Assembly (NCBI GenBank): GCA_018398585.1
Contig: JAGTTD010000005.1
Coordinates: 37,140,750 to 37,204,749, forward strand
DNA length: 64,000 bases
Direction of reading: 5' to 3'
Source of the DNA: Simmondsia chinensis
Lineage: Eukaryota > Streptophyta > Magnoliopsida > Caryophyllales > Simmondsiaceae
Positions within the stretch are counted from its first letter, which is position 1. The number at the start of each line of letters is the position of its first letter. Made by a program: the position numbers and the translations under genes. The notes beneath the pieces are model-generated. The model was not told where the DNA came from, searched no databases, and saw only the letters and a program-made list of their open reading frames with translations. Shown piece by piece: positions 22,376-34,439 of the stretch.

Positions 22376-23792
22376 TAGAAATTATCAGTTAATTGTCCTT
22401 AGATTTGAGTATTTATCACTTAAGTGCCCTGACATTTTAACATTAAGGTAATGAATGTTAACCAGAAAACAGTAATATGGTGCATAGTTAAATAATATAT
22501 ACGAGTTGCATTATAGCTTTTAGCAATAACTCACACAAGCTGAGCTCGGCCTGGCAAACTGCATGAGGTTCTCATCTACCTTGCACATTTAAAAGGCAGA
22601 GAGAGGGGGCAAAAAAGGGTACGGAAAAGGGGAAGGGTAAGATAACATTCTACCTTTATTTAAATATGTCAGATTAAGAAAGGTAATGATGAACAAAAGT
22701 ATATAGATTTCTCTACATTTTTTTAGTGTGTTAATTTGACTCTTGTACTTTTAATTACATCAATTTATATCTCCATAATTTATATTGTATTATTATTGGG
22801 ATAATAAAACAATTTACAATAAATAATAATTACAAAATTTCACTAAATTACTCCGATAATAATATTTTTATTCTAAAAAATAACATTACATAATTTTCCT
22901 TTTCTTTAGGGGTTACTTATATTAGTGTATTCCATGATTTGATACATTAATTTTTTTAGTCTATAAATTCTGCATTCGAATTTATTGATTATGGTGAAAT
23001 AATTCTTTAGTCTAGAATCTAAAATATGGCATTACATTTTTTATTTATGACATCACTTTTTGGTTTGATCAAGGGAGTTAAACCTCAGTTAGACTAAAAA
23101 TTATAGCAATCGCTTGTTTGGTGTTATGTTCAGTTTTGTAAGTTTTTGTTTTTTAAAAACTAAAAACTATACTCCGGGTATGATTTTTTCTTATTTTTGC
23201 TTTCTCATTTTCAATTTTTTTTTCTAGTTTAAGGAAGCAAAGAACAAAAAACTAGAAAAAAAATCACTCTTAAAACCTATCCTTAAGTTTCTCAAAATCA
23301 AACCCCGCTAATAGAAAAATAATACCAATCAGGCCACAAGATATCTGGCACTCGATGTTTGATTAGAAAACTAAAAACTTCAAAACACCACAGTAGACTT
23401 GTTTGATATCATTTTCTATTTTCAACTTTTAAAACAACAAACTAAAAACCTATGAACAAGAAATTAAAAACAAAACGACACTTTGCCATTACTCTATTTT
23501 GGTTTCTCACACCTCAAAAACTAAAAACAGAAGACGGTACTAACACAAGCCAGTTCAAAACATATTTCGACTCAACTCTATCCTACTATAACATAATGAC
23601 TTTGTTATCAAACCTTAACATCCTTTACACCATAACCAGTTGCCTAGCAAATTCCTAACAATCAACTAAGTCGTGCAAAAAAACTTGTGACCGCGAAAAA
23701 TATAACATTCTTGATCAATGATTCTAACAATATTCGACACCAGAAACCGATCGGTCATCTTTCCAAAGACTGAGTGAGAGGCGTATTTTGAG
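22376..23792. other. Intergenic AT-rich MITE debris 3' of RRP46
   Basis: Fragments resembling the MITE at 32210-32490 lie at about 22920-23060. TTTTGTTTGGTGT..CAGGCCACAAG-type Tourist debris lies at 23108-23345 and 23395-23530. No gene is seen. Confidence 0.45.
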
Positions 23793-26700
23793 TTAAGAAT
23801 TACCGAGTAAGTCGCTCGGAAGCGGTGATTGTAAACTTCTTCGGAGAAAACTTGACATTTTTGATGTGGCAGTGCGTCCTCTTTCGAGACAGTGAAGATA
23901 ATCATCCACTGCAAAAAGATTTAATGGTGAGGACAATCAATAACAGAAACAACCTTCCTTTAGGGTAGCACCTTACAGGGGTAAGGCTGCGTACATTTCA
24001 ACTTGCCTTGGCAGGAGCCTTTCAGGCACTGGGTTTGTTGTTGTTGTTGCTGCTGTTGTTGGCAATTAATAACGCGAAGGAAAACAAAGAAAGAGAGAAG
24101 TATATTTGTTTATAAATGATATGGTATTATAGGATCACATCTAGTCCGAAGTTCAAATAGAACTAATAGAATTATGGGCTCGTTTGGTCATGTTGCGGGA
24201 AATAATTGCATTTTTTTAGAATCATTTTGTTCAAAATCAATTAAATTATGAACGAACTTTTTGTCCTACAAGTTTGAAGTTTTGTTTTTACTTCTACTTT
24301 AAATAAGAAGCACTATTTTTTACTATTTAAAAGCAAAAAAAACAAATTGTGCTTTTGTGTAGACTAGTTTTGTATTTTGGTGGAACACCCTTAAAAAGTG
24401 CTATTTTCATGAAATAACACATTTTTGACCTCGAAAAACTAGGCCAAACAGGCACTCTCTCTCTTTAAACTGGGGATGGTGAATAATAGTTTCAACTTTT
24501 GTTACTTACAACTCTTCATTCAAACCAAAAGAACTTAGCCAAACGGGCATTATGCCTCTTTTAGTTAAAGGACAGCGATTCCTACTTCCGATTTTTGCTA
24601 AAATGGCTCTTCTTTCCAACCTAAAATACATATGTTCAGCCCTCGGATTCCTAGATATTATATGACCTCAAACATGAACAAAAAACACAAAAATCTCACT
24701 GAATAATCGGCTCTGACCCCAAAGTCCTTACTATTATCAAGACAACGAACATCCAATACCATACTTATTCTGGATAAGATTGTTACCCTAATATTGATTG
24801 TTGAATTATTAATATTTAATCAGTGACAGGAATTTTTCATACTAATAAGGAGATCACGAATTCCCTAAACAGGGACAACAACTTGGGGAAAGGGAAGTTG
24901 GAAAGCTTTGAACTTGGAACGCAGCTGGGAGGGGGAGGGGGGGCGCGGCGGCCTAGAATTTTAACCATCAAACCAACCAAAGGAGCTCGAACTGGGTGAT
25001 CAAAATAGCAATTAAGACTAAATGAAACGCTAACCACCAAGACATACCAGTCATTGCGCCATGGGTAACAGATGTGATGATTCCATGCTCCATAGGCTCA
25101 CCATTCACATGCAATGAGCTTTCTGGGAGTACTGATAGAACCGAATTCGGGAAAACCAAAGACACATACGCCTTCATTTTCTGCAAACACACAAGGGCTT
25201 AGAGATTGTATGCATTTTGTGCCACCTCTTTCACAATCATGGCCTTTTATGGTAACCAAGGTATTTAGACCAACTTACACACACTTAAAATAATCCATTT
25301 TATATTACAATATCAACTATCAGCCTATCAGGATAGGGGTCATCGGAAACAGCCTCTCATCAAAGTCCCGCCTTGAGGGGGTAAGGCTGCGTACGTCCTA
25401 CCCCTCCCAGACCATGCGTACGCGGGAGCCCTTGAAGCACTGGGACTGTTGTTGTTGTATATTACAATATCATCTAATATTTGTGGTTTTTAAATCATTT
25501 ATGTAAATATGAGTTCATAATGTGTTGTAGATAGATCGTCTTTTCTACAATTATGAGTGGAGATATGCGATAGAAGCATAACAAGCAATATTCCCATTGC
25601 CCCAAGGGCTCCTGCCTAAGCAGGGTCTTCGAGGGGTGGATGTACGCAGCCTTCCCCCTTCAGGGTGTTACCCTGAAGAGAGACTATTTCCGAGTACCCC
25701 CAACCTAAGGGGTGAGGACTTCCCAGGAGGTCACCTATCCTAGTACTACTCTCGCCTAAGCACGCTTAACTTTGGAGTTCTAATGGGATCCAGTGCTTGT
25801 GTGTTGGTACCCTCTTTGGTATGTGATAGACGCATACTAATAACACAAATCATTTTCAAAAGAGGTCCTAAACAAATTAGTGGTCCCAAGCAAATGCTTC
25901 TATCTCTTGGTTCTTGAGTGGCTTCGACCATGATATTACAATAGCAAACTCGGAAAACATTATCGATATATATCCAGGATTGAGTAGATGGCACATGGGT
26001 GATAAAAAATTTTGACATTAGCACTCTCCTTCGAGACAATTTCTATTATTAAAATAATTTCAACAAAAATAGTTTTCATTAAAAAAAATTTGCTATTCTA
26101 GGTAAGGAAAATAATATCATCACACGAATTTGAAAGGGTTCAACACTAGGCTAAACTGAGGCCAAAATAATGTATATAAAATGAGATTACGATAGAAAAC
26201 ATTTTTTGTTCCGTGAAGGACAATATTTTTCCCCTTCCTTGAGACGAAGTCGGTTTCTCCTCGATAGAAAAAAAAAACATTTTCTTCATAAGTAGCGATT
26301 GGTATGAACTTAAGCAAAAATATAATGAAAATGAGACAGAAGAAGTTTTTTGTCAAACCAAACAGAGCCTAGAGTTCAGGGGTAACCTGCTCCTCTTGCT
26401 TTGTGGGATCAAGTACAACATATCCGGTTTCCGCAAGGCAACAGCAAATTGCAACTGCACAAGAATGTAAAAGAATCAACATATGATCATCATGATATAA
26501 CTCCAAGAACTGGTCGGTAATTAAAATACCAGCAAGATGCTTCAGTGGGATTCCAGCATCTACAAGTGCAGCACAGGCAGCATTAATTGCGCATGAAAGG
26601 AGCTGTGGCCGGTCAAGGAAATACTTACCAGCTTGATAGAAATTAAGCATCCATGTACCTAGTCGAAGAGGTCTATGCGTATCCCTGTGCCTAGGAGATT

Positions 26701-29700
26701 CATCCCCAACCACCTAAGTATTCTTAAGCTTAGTTTTTTAAGCAACCATATGCTTATAGAAAATAGAATCTGAAATCAATATTATTAATCAGGTCTCCAA
26801 TTTGCATTGCTTGCAATGATATAAGAACTAGAGTCTTATCCAATCAAGTACTTCTAATCTGATTAAAACTACTATCCTGATAAATAAGAATATAAATAGA
26901 AGACCGGAAAATGTGCAAATAGCCATTTTAGGAAGATGCAGAAGTGCAGTCAAGAAATTTGCATTTAGAACTAACTTTTCTTTAGAATCACACAGATGCA
27001 ACCTGCCCAACCTCTGACATCCTCTCCCACCCAAAACAAGAAAATCCAGTGAATGGGAGAAAAAAGTCACAGAAATTGTTGACAAAAAACCTTAAAAGTA
27101 GCAAAGGAAAATATCAAGGATACTGCACCATCATCATTGACGACCTGCAAAAGAGAACATAAAGACAAACCTACACCACATGAGCAAGAAAGAGAAGAAC
27201 ATAAAAGAACATCAAGAAACATTATATTCTCTATTTTCAGTAACAGTTCTCGATAGACGAGGGACAACTTATGCCCGTCCAAGGCCAATCACGCCTCTAA
27301 GCAACCCAAGCAGTTGCTTATCCCCAATTATGAGTTTGCTTCTACTACCTATCATCAGACATAATTTGAGAAATATTGACCTGTATGTGATATATTATAA
27401 ACATTTATCTAACATATGTAATATACAAGACCCACATATGAGCTACTATTGCTACATAAAGTGAATTATGCATGGTGTGTTTAAACTGGCGTTAAAACCT
27501 CTATTACCAAAAAAGGAGCCCACCAATCAAAACTCGCTTTTAAGCCCCTAAATTCTTGTGACCAGCCCAGTGCCCAAAGTAACTGAATAGACTTTTCACT
27601 TGATAGACGTGAACCAAAAGAAGAATCCGGCCAGTATGCGAGTACAGATGCATCAATATAAGAAACGATAACATCAACTTAAATAAAATGCATAATTCCT
27701 AAACAAATGTTATTTCACGTTGGCAACAGAAGTCAACATATGTTCTAAGACCTTGTTTTGGGAGAAGACTTCCAGCCTTCTATTGTATTGAGAAGCAGAT
27801 ATTTATTACTGGTAGAACTCTTAATGTATCACAAACACATCACATGTTCAGGTTAACACCTTAATAAGGACATGGACCAGTAGCCAAACGCCACAAACAT
27901 ATACATCATGTGTTTGATTACAATTGGGACATAATTTCATCCCAAAAATGACAGATTGATCTGATACAAGGCTCCTTTCAGTTGGACGGGATACATTTTC
28001 CATCCGGAATATATTTCTCCCAAAAAGATTGTTAACTAACAACTATTCTTTCTATAAGGTTTTGTTTTGTTTGATTAAAGAAATCAATTTTATTGTATAA
28101 ATTTACATATGAATTATGTTTGATCCATTTGAAATCGATTTGAGACTACAGGTATAAGATCAAAACGGAAAAGTTTTTCCCTCTCATGAAGGAAAATCCC
28201 ATTCTTTTTTGAGAGGAAGTCATCTTCTCCTTGATGGAGGAAAAGATTCTTTCTCTAAACTACTGTTATTAGCTATTCATAAAAGACAAATAGTAAAATA
28301 GGACGGAGAACAATTTCCTTCAGACCAAACAGAGCCCAAGTATCTGCACATCATCATCAATAAAGCCTTGTCCTAAGAAGCCCAAGAGTGAAGAAAGGTA
28401 GATCCGAAGATTATTCAAACTATGAAGAAATTCGGGTAAAGGCCTTTAGACTTTTGAATTTCTCTACTTTTAAACTTCCCAGAACTCAGTCACAATATTC
28501 ACTTGTAGTCATTATTCTCTCTTGTAAACATATACTCATGGAAAGAAAATATTCACCATCAAGACTGTTCTTTGAATTGCCATGGACAAAATATATAGGT
28601 AATTGTTCGCCCTGAGATTTGAGCATTTATCAACTTGACCTTTTAGTGTATACAATGAAGTATCCTAAAGTTTAAACATCTTATCACTCAGGTACTTTGA
28701 TGTTTAAAGTTTTTATCAATCAGGTATCCTCCGTCGAGATTCGATGGAATCATTGGAAATTGCTGACGTAGAAAATGATTCAAGATATCATCTTTTAGGA
28801 TGTGATGATTTTTTTGTTGAAAAATGATGACACAACACATGGTTTAGGCAGTATATAGCTATCTTTCATCAGATTCTGGTGAATTTTTATTGCAATCCGT
28901 TGAATTTTAGCTAAAACACTACATAACTCATATATGTTATCGTAATCTAGTACCACATTAGCAGGTTCTAGTGAAAAATAATTGGATTTTGACCTAAGTA
29001 CCAGATTCCGCCATAGGGTATCTAAGTGATAGAATCTTCAAATCTCAAGGCATTTTATTGTATATATTAAATTTCGGAGGACCCAAGTGATAAATGTTCA
29101 AACCTCAGGATACCTAAGTGAAAAATTCTCAAATATACATCTTCATTAAAGAGCAGTGGACATCCAACATAACCCATCACCTCCCACAAAAGGGAGAACA
29201 CAAATCTCTGCTCCTAGAATAAGATTCTGACGGGCAAGAGAATAAATTCGGTAAAGGGAATACTGCAAAGGCAACTGGCATCAGCATTCAGACATAGTCA
29301 ACATGAGAACTTACCTGAAGTTCAGAGATCAAGTGTAAGCCATCATTTGCCCATACTTTGCAGTACGAAGATCACAAAAATATAAAGCCTCTCAAAATTA
29401 ACTTTTGGTATTTCAAGCTGTTTATTCAGAAAGAGACGGGGAAGAAACTCAATTTGTTCTGTTTAAAAAGGAAAACGGTCAAAGAAGAAAAGAATGCAAC
29501 ACATGAATTATGGCATCTATTTTTTAAGGAAACTCCAAGAAAAATGCTTTGCTCCATGGCAGAAACGAGCCAATTATCAACTCAATTCTCGAAATAAGGG
29601 TGATTTTAGAATGTTAACAACCTTTAGAAGACAAACTAATACAATAAATATAAAAAAAGAATTTCACATTCCCTTTTTGTCTCCAAAACAAGGGAATTCC

Positions 29701-32700
29701 TTTCTTCCAGGTCACCACTCCCGCCCCAAATGAAAAAGGAAAAGAAAAGTGAACTTCTCAAGAATAAGTAACAGAAAGAATCCTCAAGAATGCCAGTACA
29801 CCATCACAAAGTGAAGAAGAAAATATAGATATTCATAGAATTAATATACAAACAAACAAAACATACATACATACATATATGTGCCCGTGCGTTGTGGGGG
29901 GTAGATATTCTGAACACTTTAACTTTTTAAGAGACATGCCTTATTTATTAAACTAAAACACAGAGAAAATAGATGCAACAAATTGTTTCCGCTGTGAACA
30001 CAAACATAGTTCAGTTGCACTTATCCTTCTCTCCAATAGCATAAGCACTAGCATTCCAATTTCTGGATTTCTATATATTCGTGCATTGTACTCTACTATA
30101 TGTGGGCAGGTGACTCCAGTTAAAATCACTTCATAGAGCTCCGTAAAGCAAAATAGAACCACTCAGCAAAACTTTTTTTTTCCGCAAAAAAAATATGACT
30201 AAGAGAGAGCAAATGTACAAAGAGTTAAGAATAAGATGTTCTCAAACATCAAAAAACCAAAAACTAAATATGTAAACCCCCCTCCCCCCCCCCCCCCCCA
30301 AAAAAAAAAAAAAATCCCAAATCAAATTAGCCAGAGATATGTTAGCAAAGCCCAAAAGGTCTATGTCCAAATAATTGCTAAAAAGACTACTTTTTCCCAT
30401 AAGAAATTTGCTAGTGTATGTCAATTTTTGAAAATTCTAGCATTCCTTTTTATTCAAATACACCAAAGAATTGCAATCTTGGCCGCAGAGAATAACATTA
30501 AGACATCTTCACCATGTTCTTCGATCTCTTACAGCAAAACTAAATCTTATGGCCCCTTTTCTAGGGTGGATAGAGAAGTCACGTCTCTTCACCAAGTTCT
30601 TTGATCTCCTAGGCAGATCTAGCTTAAAGCAGCCAGGCCTCATATAGACTACCAAGCAAGTACACAGTTACACATACAGCCAGATTGAATGTTACTGAAA
30701 TCTAATTCAAAGTTGGAGCAATATAATAGAACAGACTCAATCACAATGTTAAGAATGACAGTTTATAACTGCGATAACACAATTTCCAGAAACTAAAGGT
30801 GGACAAAATAATAAAAGACTGAGGAACCTGAAAAACCATAATATGTATGTCGCACATAATATATAACCACGGTGTCAGAAAACTTCAAGGTAGAGAACAT
30901 GCATACAGAACGGCATAAACTCTCACCTGAATAATGATCGAAGTTGTAGTATTTGGATTGATTGTCAAAATACAGATACTCTGCAGTGTTCTCTTGAGTA
31001 TCATCTCATACTCTCTCTCCGATTTCCCTACAAAAATGATATAGATCTTATTCTGACTGCATTCTGTAACCAAGGTTAACAGCCTACATTCAAGCAAGCC
31101 ACTAAGGGATACTGACAGAGAAAGCGATTTGTGAATCCAGAGCTTCATTGAGGATAAACATAGTATTTCATGTACCAACTATATGGTTAGCACGATTTTA
31201 TTATTAAGTCTATTCATCACTACAAATAGCAGATGCCTCAAAAATACATGAACAATCGAAGTAGGAAGTATTTAGCATGACCACCCTGTACACGTATGGA
31301 TTCAACATAGCAAAATCCGGCACCATTAGAGCTGATTGACGTATTCATCTTGCCTGCAAATTTTCAAAGATCACTTACCGATTTGACCCGTTTTGGGCTT
31401 CCAAATTACTTCAATAGAAGCCTTCTCGGGGTTCTCATTTTTCTTTGTTCCCGCCTTTGGGCCATAAACCGCAGCTAAGATTTTTGTATCCCCTACATTC
31501 AAAACCAAAATTCTCCACATAAGAACCCTTCTTTCCAAAACATATGACAAATACATTATTTTTTGGGGAAAGAAGTGAAGTTGGGGGATTTGAACCCAGT
31601 ATATTTATCCAGACCTTTACCTTGATAATTTTACCACTAAACCGAGCCCTCACCGACCACCACAACGGTGTTCCCAGCCAATGGTGGATCTAATGTACAG
31701 GATTGAGGGCAGTTGCCCTTGTGATTTTCAAATAACGCATAACGTGTAATACTGATTTTCACCACAATCTTAGTAGAAAAAGGATTGCACCCAGTAATTA
31801 GTCTCTACATAAGGACCCTTCTTTGTAAAACATAGGAAAAGTGCATCATTTTCTCGCAAGAAAAATTGAAGCTATGGAACTTGACCCTGCTATCATTATC
31901 CTAGGCCTTCACCTTGATAGTTTTACCATTAAATTGAGACGTCATCAGTTAGAATTGAAGTATTTTGTGCCACTGATGGATCCGATTTTATGGCATTGGT
32001 GGCAGTTGACCCCGTTACTTTCGGATACTACATAATGGTTAACATTGATTTTCACCCCTTACCTTAGGACTTAGGCGAAAAAGGACTGCACCCAGTAAAT
32101 TTTCTCAATCTACCTAATCTCTCCGTATTGTCCCTACGACATAAAGAACTGCACCCACCGTTGACTCAATTTAAACTCACTCGCCAGAATCACCCAATCA
32201 TTAAAAATTGGGTAAACTATATATCAGTACCTTGAGGTTTAGCGTATTAATTTTTTAATCCACAAACTCTGTGAAATAATTTCTTAGTCCAAAAAGTTAC
32301 GTGCATTTAATAAAATAGTCTAAACAACGATATAAAAGAATGAAAGCAGGCCTATTTTGCACCCTTACACATTGCTATTTGGATTATTTTATTAAATTCA
32401 TGTAACTTTTTGAACTAAAAAATTATGTCAAAGTTTTTGGACCAAAAAATTAATACACCAAACCTGGGGGTATTAATATATAATTTATCCTTAAAAATTT
32501 TGCCAAAACTAACTTAATCGACATAGAGTAAATAGTATAGGAAATAAATTGACACAATCAAAAATACAATGACCAAATTAACACAATAGATAAAATATAG
32601 GAACATTTCATGCAAATAACCTTTATTTTAATTTAGACATCATAATGTAAATTTGTATGTAATCTTAAGTTCATCATTTCTCATCTCTTCTATACTCACC

Positions 32701-32907
32701 ACTAAAATTTTCTGAATCCGCCACTGGTTTCTATACAAATCAAAGCAAATACAGAGAGAGAAAATCAAAAAGGGAGAGAATTAGGGTTTCAAAAAGGTGA
32801 CCTTGGGACCAAGTAGCAGAGCCATGAGCGCGCGTGAGGAAGTTAACAGAACAAGAGAGAGGTCTCAACTGGTTCGGAGTTCTTCCATCTGCCCTCTCCA
32901 TCTCCAT
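23793..32907 (-). CDS. RRP46: Exosome complex subunit RRP46 (8 exons)
   Basis: RNase PH-fold subunit of the hexameric ring of the RNA exosome, which processes and degrades RNA 3' to 5' in nucleus and cytosol. Exons on the minus strand: 32907-32802, 31492-31379, 31027-30927, 27144-27124, 26602-26530, 26454-26387, 25180-25048 and 23908-23793. All borders are GT..AG and every phase closes, giving 732 nt (243 residues), near the usual plant length of about 240. Motifs: RADGRTPNQLRPL at the N-terminus, GDTKILAAVYGPK, EYEMILKRTLQSI, CAINAACAALVDAGIP, VAICCCLAETGYVVLDP, VEHGIITS-like MEHGIITSVTHG, and a basic C-terminus. RNase PH domain 1 covers roughly residues 8-135 and domain 2 residues 140-215. 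Exon 4 is only 21 nt. The first of two close ATGs was chosen. No lesion was seen. Confidence 0.95.
23945..24062 (+). mobile_element. SINE/RTE tail, truncated copy, RRP46 intron 7
   Basis: Only the Angio-type tail is present (GGTAAGGCTGCGTACAT, GGCACTGGGTTTGTTGTTG). The flanks CAATCAATAAC (23934-23944) and CAATTAATAAC (24063-24073) look like a target duplication. The insertion begins about 35 nt upstream of the acceptor of the last RRP46 exon and is antisense to the gene. Confidence 0.75.
24179..24457. mobile_element. MITE, GGnCTnGTTTGG type, RRP46 intron 7
   Basis: The left end GGCTCGTTTGGTCATG and right end CTAGGCCAAACAGGCAC are inverted. The interior is AT-rich and non-coding. The motif is typical of Tourist or hAT MITEs; superfamily not settled. 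Confidence 0.5.
25316..25457 (+). mobile_element. SINE/RTE tail, 5'-truncated, RRP46 intron 6
   Basis: The Angio-type tail with GGGGGTAAGGCTGCGTACGT and a TTGTTGTTG end is flanked by a perfect 15-bp duplication TATATTACAATATCA (25301-25315 and 25458-25472). There is no 5S head, so it is a 5'-truncated SINE or RTE copy. Confidence 0.82.
25581..25819 (-). mobile_element. 5S-headed SINE, copy E, RRP46 intron 6
   Basis: The 5S head (minus strand: GATCCCATTAGAACTCC, GTTAAGCGTGCTTAGGCGAG, GACCTCCTGGGAAGTCCTC) is joined to the Angio-type tail. The flanking repeats TATGCGATAGAAGCATA (25564-25580) and TATGTGATAGACGCATA (25820-25836) differ at two bases. It is inserted in the same orientation as the gene. 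Confidence 0.88.
26130..26371. mobile_element. MITE in RRP46 intron 6
   Basis: The right end CAAACCAAACAGAGCC is the inverted GGCTCTGTTTGG motif also ending 28059-28335. Internal arms around TTTTTCCCCTTCCTTGAGACGAAGTCG resemble that copy. It ends 16 bp before exon 6 in window coordinates. Confidence 0.45.
28059..28335. mobile_element. MITE in RRP46 intron 3
   Basis: The ends GGTTTTGTTTTGTTTG and CAGACCAAACAGAGCC are loosely inverted. The interior has AAAACGGAAAAGTTTTTCCC and GAGAGGAAGTCATC motifs shared with 26130-26371 and the Harbinger-like element at 50524. Confidence 0.5.
28611..29140. mobile_element. Foldback MITE in RRP46 intron 3
   Basis: Inverted arms of roughly 100-130 bp repeat GAGATTTGAGCATTTATCA, TAGTGTATACAATGAAGTATCC and their complements. 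Relatives lie at 49330-49570 and 50880-51340. It is probably Mutator-like by arm structure, but no duplication was resolved. Confidence 0.55.
29141..30276. other. Large-intron DNA, nothing recognised
   Basis: RRP46 intron 3 sequence without conserved coding or clear repeat structure. ORFs here show no family resemblance. A short (ACAT)n tract lies at about 29860-29880. Confidence 0.5.
30277..30314. repeat. C-run followed by A-run
   Basis: C6-T-C16 (30277-30299) is followed by A15. The adjacent ORF with proline and lysine runs is an artefact of it. Confidence 0.9.
31527..32095. repeat. Tandem duplication of a tRNA-like unit, RRP46 intron 1
   Basis: Two diverged direct repeats of about 285 bp start at ACCCTTCTTT (31527 and 31809) and end AAAAAGGAnTGCACCCAGTAA. 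The minus strand of unit 1 shows a tRNA-like pair of boxes: GGTTTAGTGGTAAAA and GGGTTCAAATCCCCC about 40 nt on. Unit 2 has decayed boxes. This is likely a tRNA-derived SINE in a tandemly duplicated block. Confidence 0.6.
32210..32490. mobile_element. Mutator-like MITE, RRP46 intron 1
   Basis: Nearly the whole element is an inverted repeat (ends GGGTAAACTATATAT and ATATAATTTATCC). A perfect 9-bp duplication TTAAAAATT flanks it (32201-32209 and 32491-32499). It sits inside sequence related to the 48122-48990 MITE family. Confidence 0.82.
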
Positions 32908-32909
32908 AC

Positions 32910-32957
32910 TCTCTCTCTCTCTCTCTCTCTGGAGGTCTAGGGTTTTTGTTAGGGTTT
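32910..32957 (-). promoter_or_regulatory. RRP46 leader: GA repeat and two telo-box motifs
   Basis: Directly upstream of the RRP46 ATG the minus strand carries a GA dinucleotide tract (32910-32930). Two AAACCCTA motifs follow at 32945-32938 and 32957-32950. Telo-boxes of this sequence are common in promoters or leaders of plant ribosome-biogenesis and translation genes, which suits an exosome subunit. Function is inferred, not shown. Confidence 0.65.
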
Positions 32958-33049
32958 AACGCAGCGGCAGTGCCGCACCGAAACGTTTGTTTTTTCATTT
33001 GGAGGTCTCAACTAGTTGTAGTTCTTGTTACGTAACTTTTTTTGAAAAA

Positions 33050-33480
33050 AAGTATTTTTTTAGAATCTGAATATGTTTGACAAATATTAAAAAGTGTTTT
33101 TTATTAAAAGCTTATTTTTCTGCATGTAAACAGAAGCAGAAATTTTGTGCTTCTGATTATAAGTACAAGCAGAATTAAAAATTAAAAATTTTTAGGATAA
33201 AAATACCCCTACTTATATATTAAAATTACATCATACCCTATCATCTTTTAAAACTCTAACCTTCTACCCAACCAATTTGCTCCTTTTCGGTAATTTGACC
33301 TAAAAAAGCATTTTTCTTAAATATTGGCTAAATACTAAAAATAATAAAATAAGCACTTCTGACTGGTTGAGCCAAATACAAACTACTTCTTTAAAACAGC
33401 ACTTTTCACATAAGTATTTTTACAGAAAGTGCTTTTAAAATAAGTAATTTTTTAACAGCAATCCCAAACAGGCCCTAAAT
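33050..33480. mobile_element. MITE upstream of RRP46
   Basis: The right end AAACAGGCCCTAA carries the inverted TTAGGGCCTGTTT motif of Tourist/hAT-type MITEs. Arms with AAAGTATTTTT/AAAATACTT text are loosely inverted around an AT-rich middle. The left end is unclear. Confidence 0.45.
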
Positions 33481-33646
33481 TAATCTCTTATTTTTTATAT
33501 TATTTAAATTAGTTTTTATTTTTTCAAACTTTTTAAAATTAGTCCCTTATCTTTTTTTTATTCAAAATGGTCTCTTATACTTTATTTTTTGACAAAATTA
33601 GTCCCTTATTTTTTTTTATTTTTACCTAATTTTGATCACAGTATAT

Positions 33647-34420
33647 ACAACAACAAACCCAATGCCTCAAGGGTTCCGGCGTAAGCAGAGTCTGGGAGGA
33701 GTAGGATGTACGCAGCCTTATCCCCTCAAGTTGATACCCTAATGAGAGGCAATTTTCGAGGACCTCCAACCTGATCGGTATGATGAGCATAGAAAGCATG
33801 GAGAGCATGAAGATCATGAAAAGCATGGAAGTATGGAAACATAGCAGCAATAACAAAAGGCAAAAAGCAAATACGCATCTAGGGGAAAAAGCCTACATAC
33901 GGCACAATGCAAGCATATAGCATATAGTGAGTATTGAGATTATAGAGAGTATCAGCTGCTAGTAGCTATACATCACAAGGCGATATACACTAAGAGCACT
34001 CAACGTCCAACATACGACAAGAACTGCATATATACAAACAAGCATGCAAGCAGCCTCGTGGCACTAGAGCTAGCTTATAAGTGCTCGATGCTCCTAAACT
34101 GCTATATCTGTTAAATTTCACCGGGCCTCTATGCCCAACTCACGGAGTTAGAACTCACGAAATCCACATATAAATCCAAGTAGGATTTCATCCTAAAACC
34201 AATTGATAATAGGTGGAGTAACCCACTACACTTATAAATTGATTTCTTAACTCTCACAACTCGAATGTGGGATTCTACTACACAGACTCATATGTGGAGT
34301 CCTCAATAGTATCGGTTATACCTATACTAATCCTCCATTGAGCTCTATATAGGGCCTTCTCCTCATTTAGGTTGAGATAAGCGAGGTTTTGTCGAATTGC
34401 CTCCATCTAACTCTTCTTTG
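33647..34420 (-). mobile_element. RTE-type LINE 3' end, split by a solo LTR
   Basis: The minus strand begins near 34420 with the RTE C-terminal coding relic. It passes through a 3' UTR shared with 48431-48920 (GCCTCGTGGCACTAG, ACATACGGCACAA/AACGACATAAGG, AAAAGCATGGAAG) and ends at the Angio-type tail and TTG repeat near 33647. A solo LTR interrupts it at 34109-34308. No catalytic domains are present. Confidence 0.78.
34109..34308 (-). mobile_element. Solo short LTR inside RTE copy
   Basis: A 200-bp insertion relative to the RTE copy at 48431-48920. On the minus strand it starts TATTGAGGACTCCACATATG (TG to TA at the edge) and ends GTGAAATTTAACA. Flanking ATATC (34104-34108) and GTATC (34309-34313) fit a 5-bp duplication with one change. 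It belongs to the short LTR family at 4014-4205. Confidence 0.72.
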
Positions 34421-34439
34421 ATTTATATATATATATTCA

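Noticed and set aside
24837..25192. Separate gene from the minus-strand ORF here
   Set aside because: Its N-terminal part is RRP46 exon 7 and the rest is read-through into the intron.
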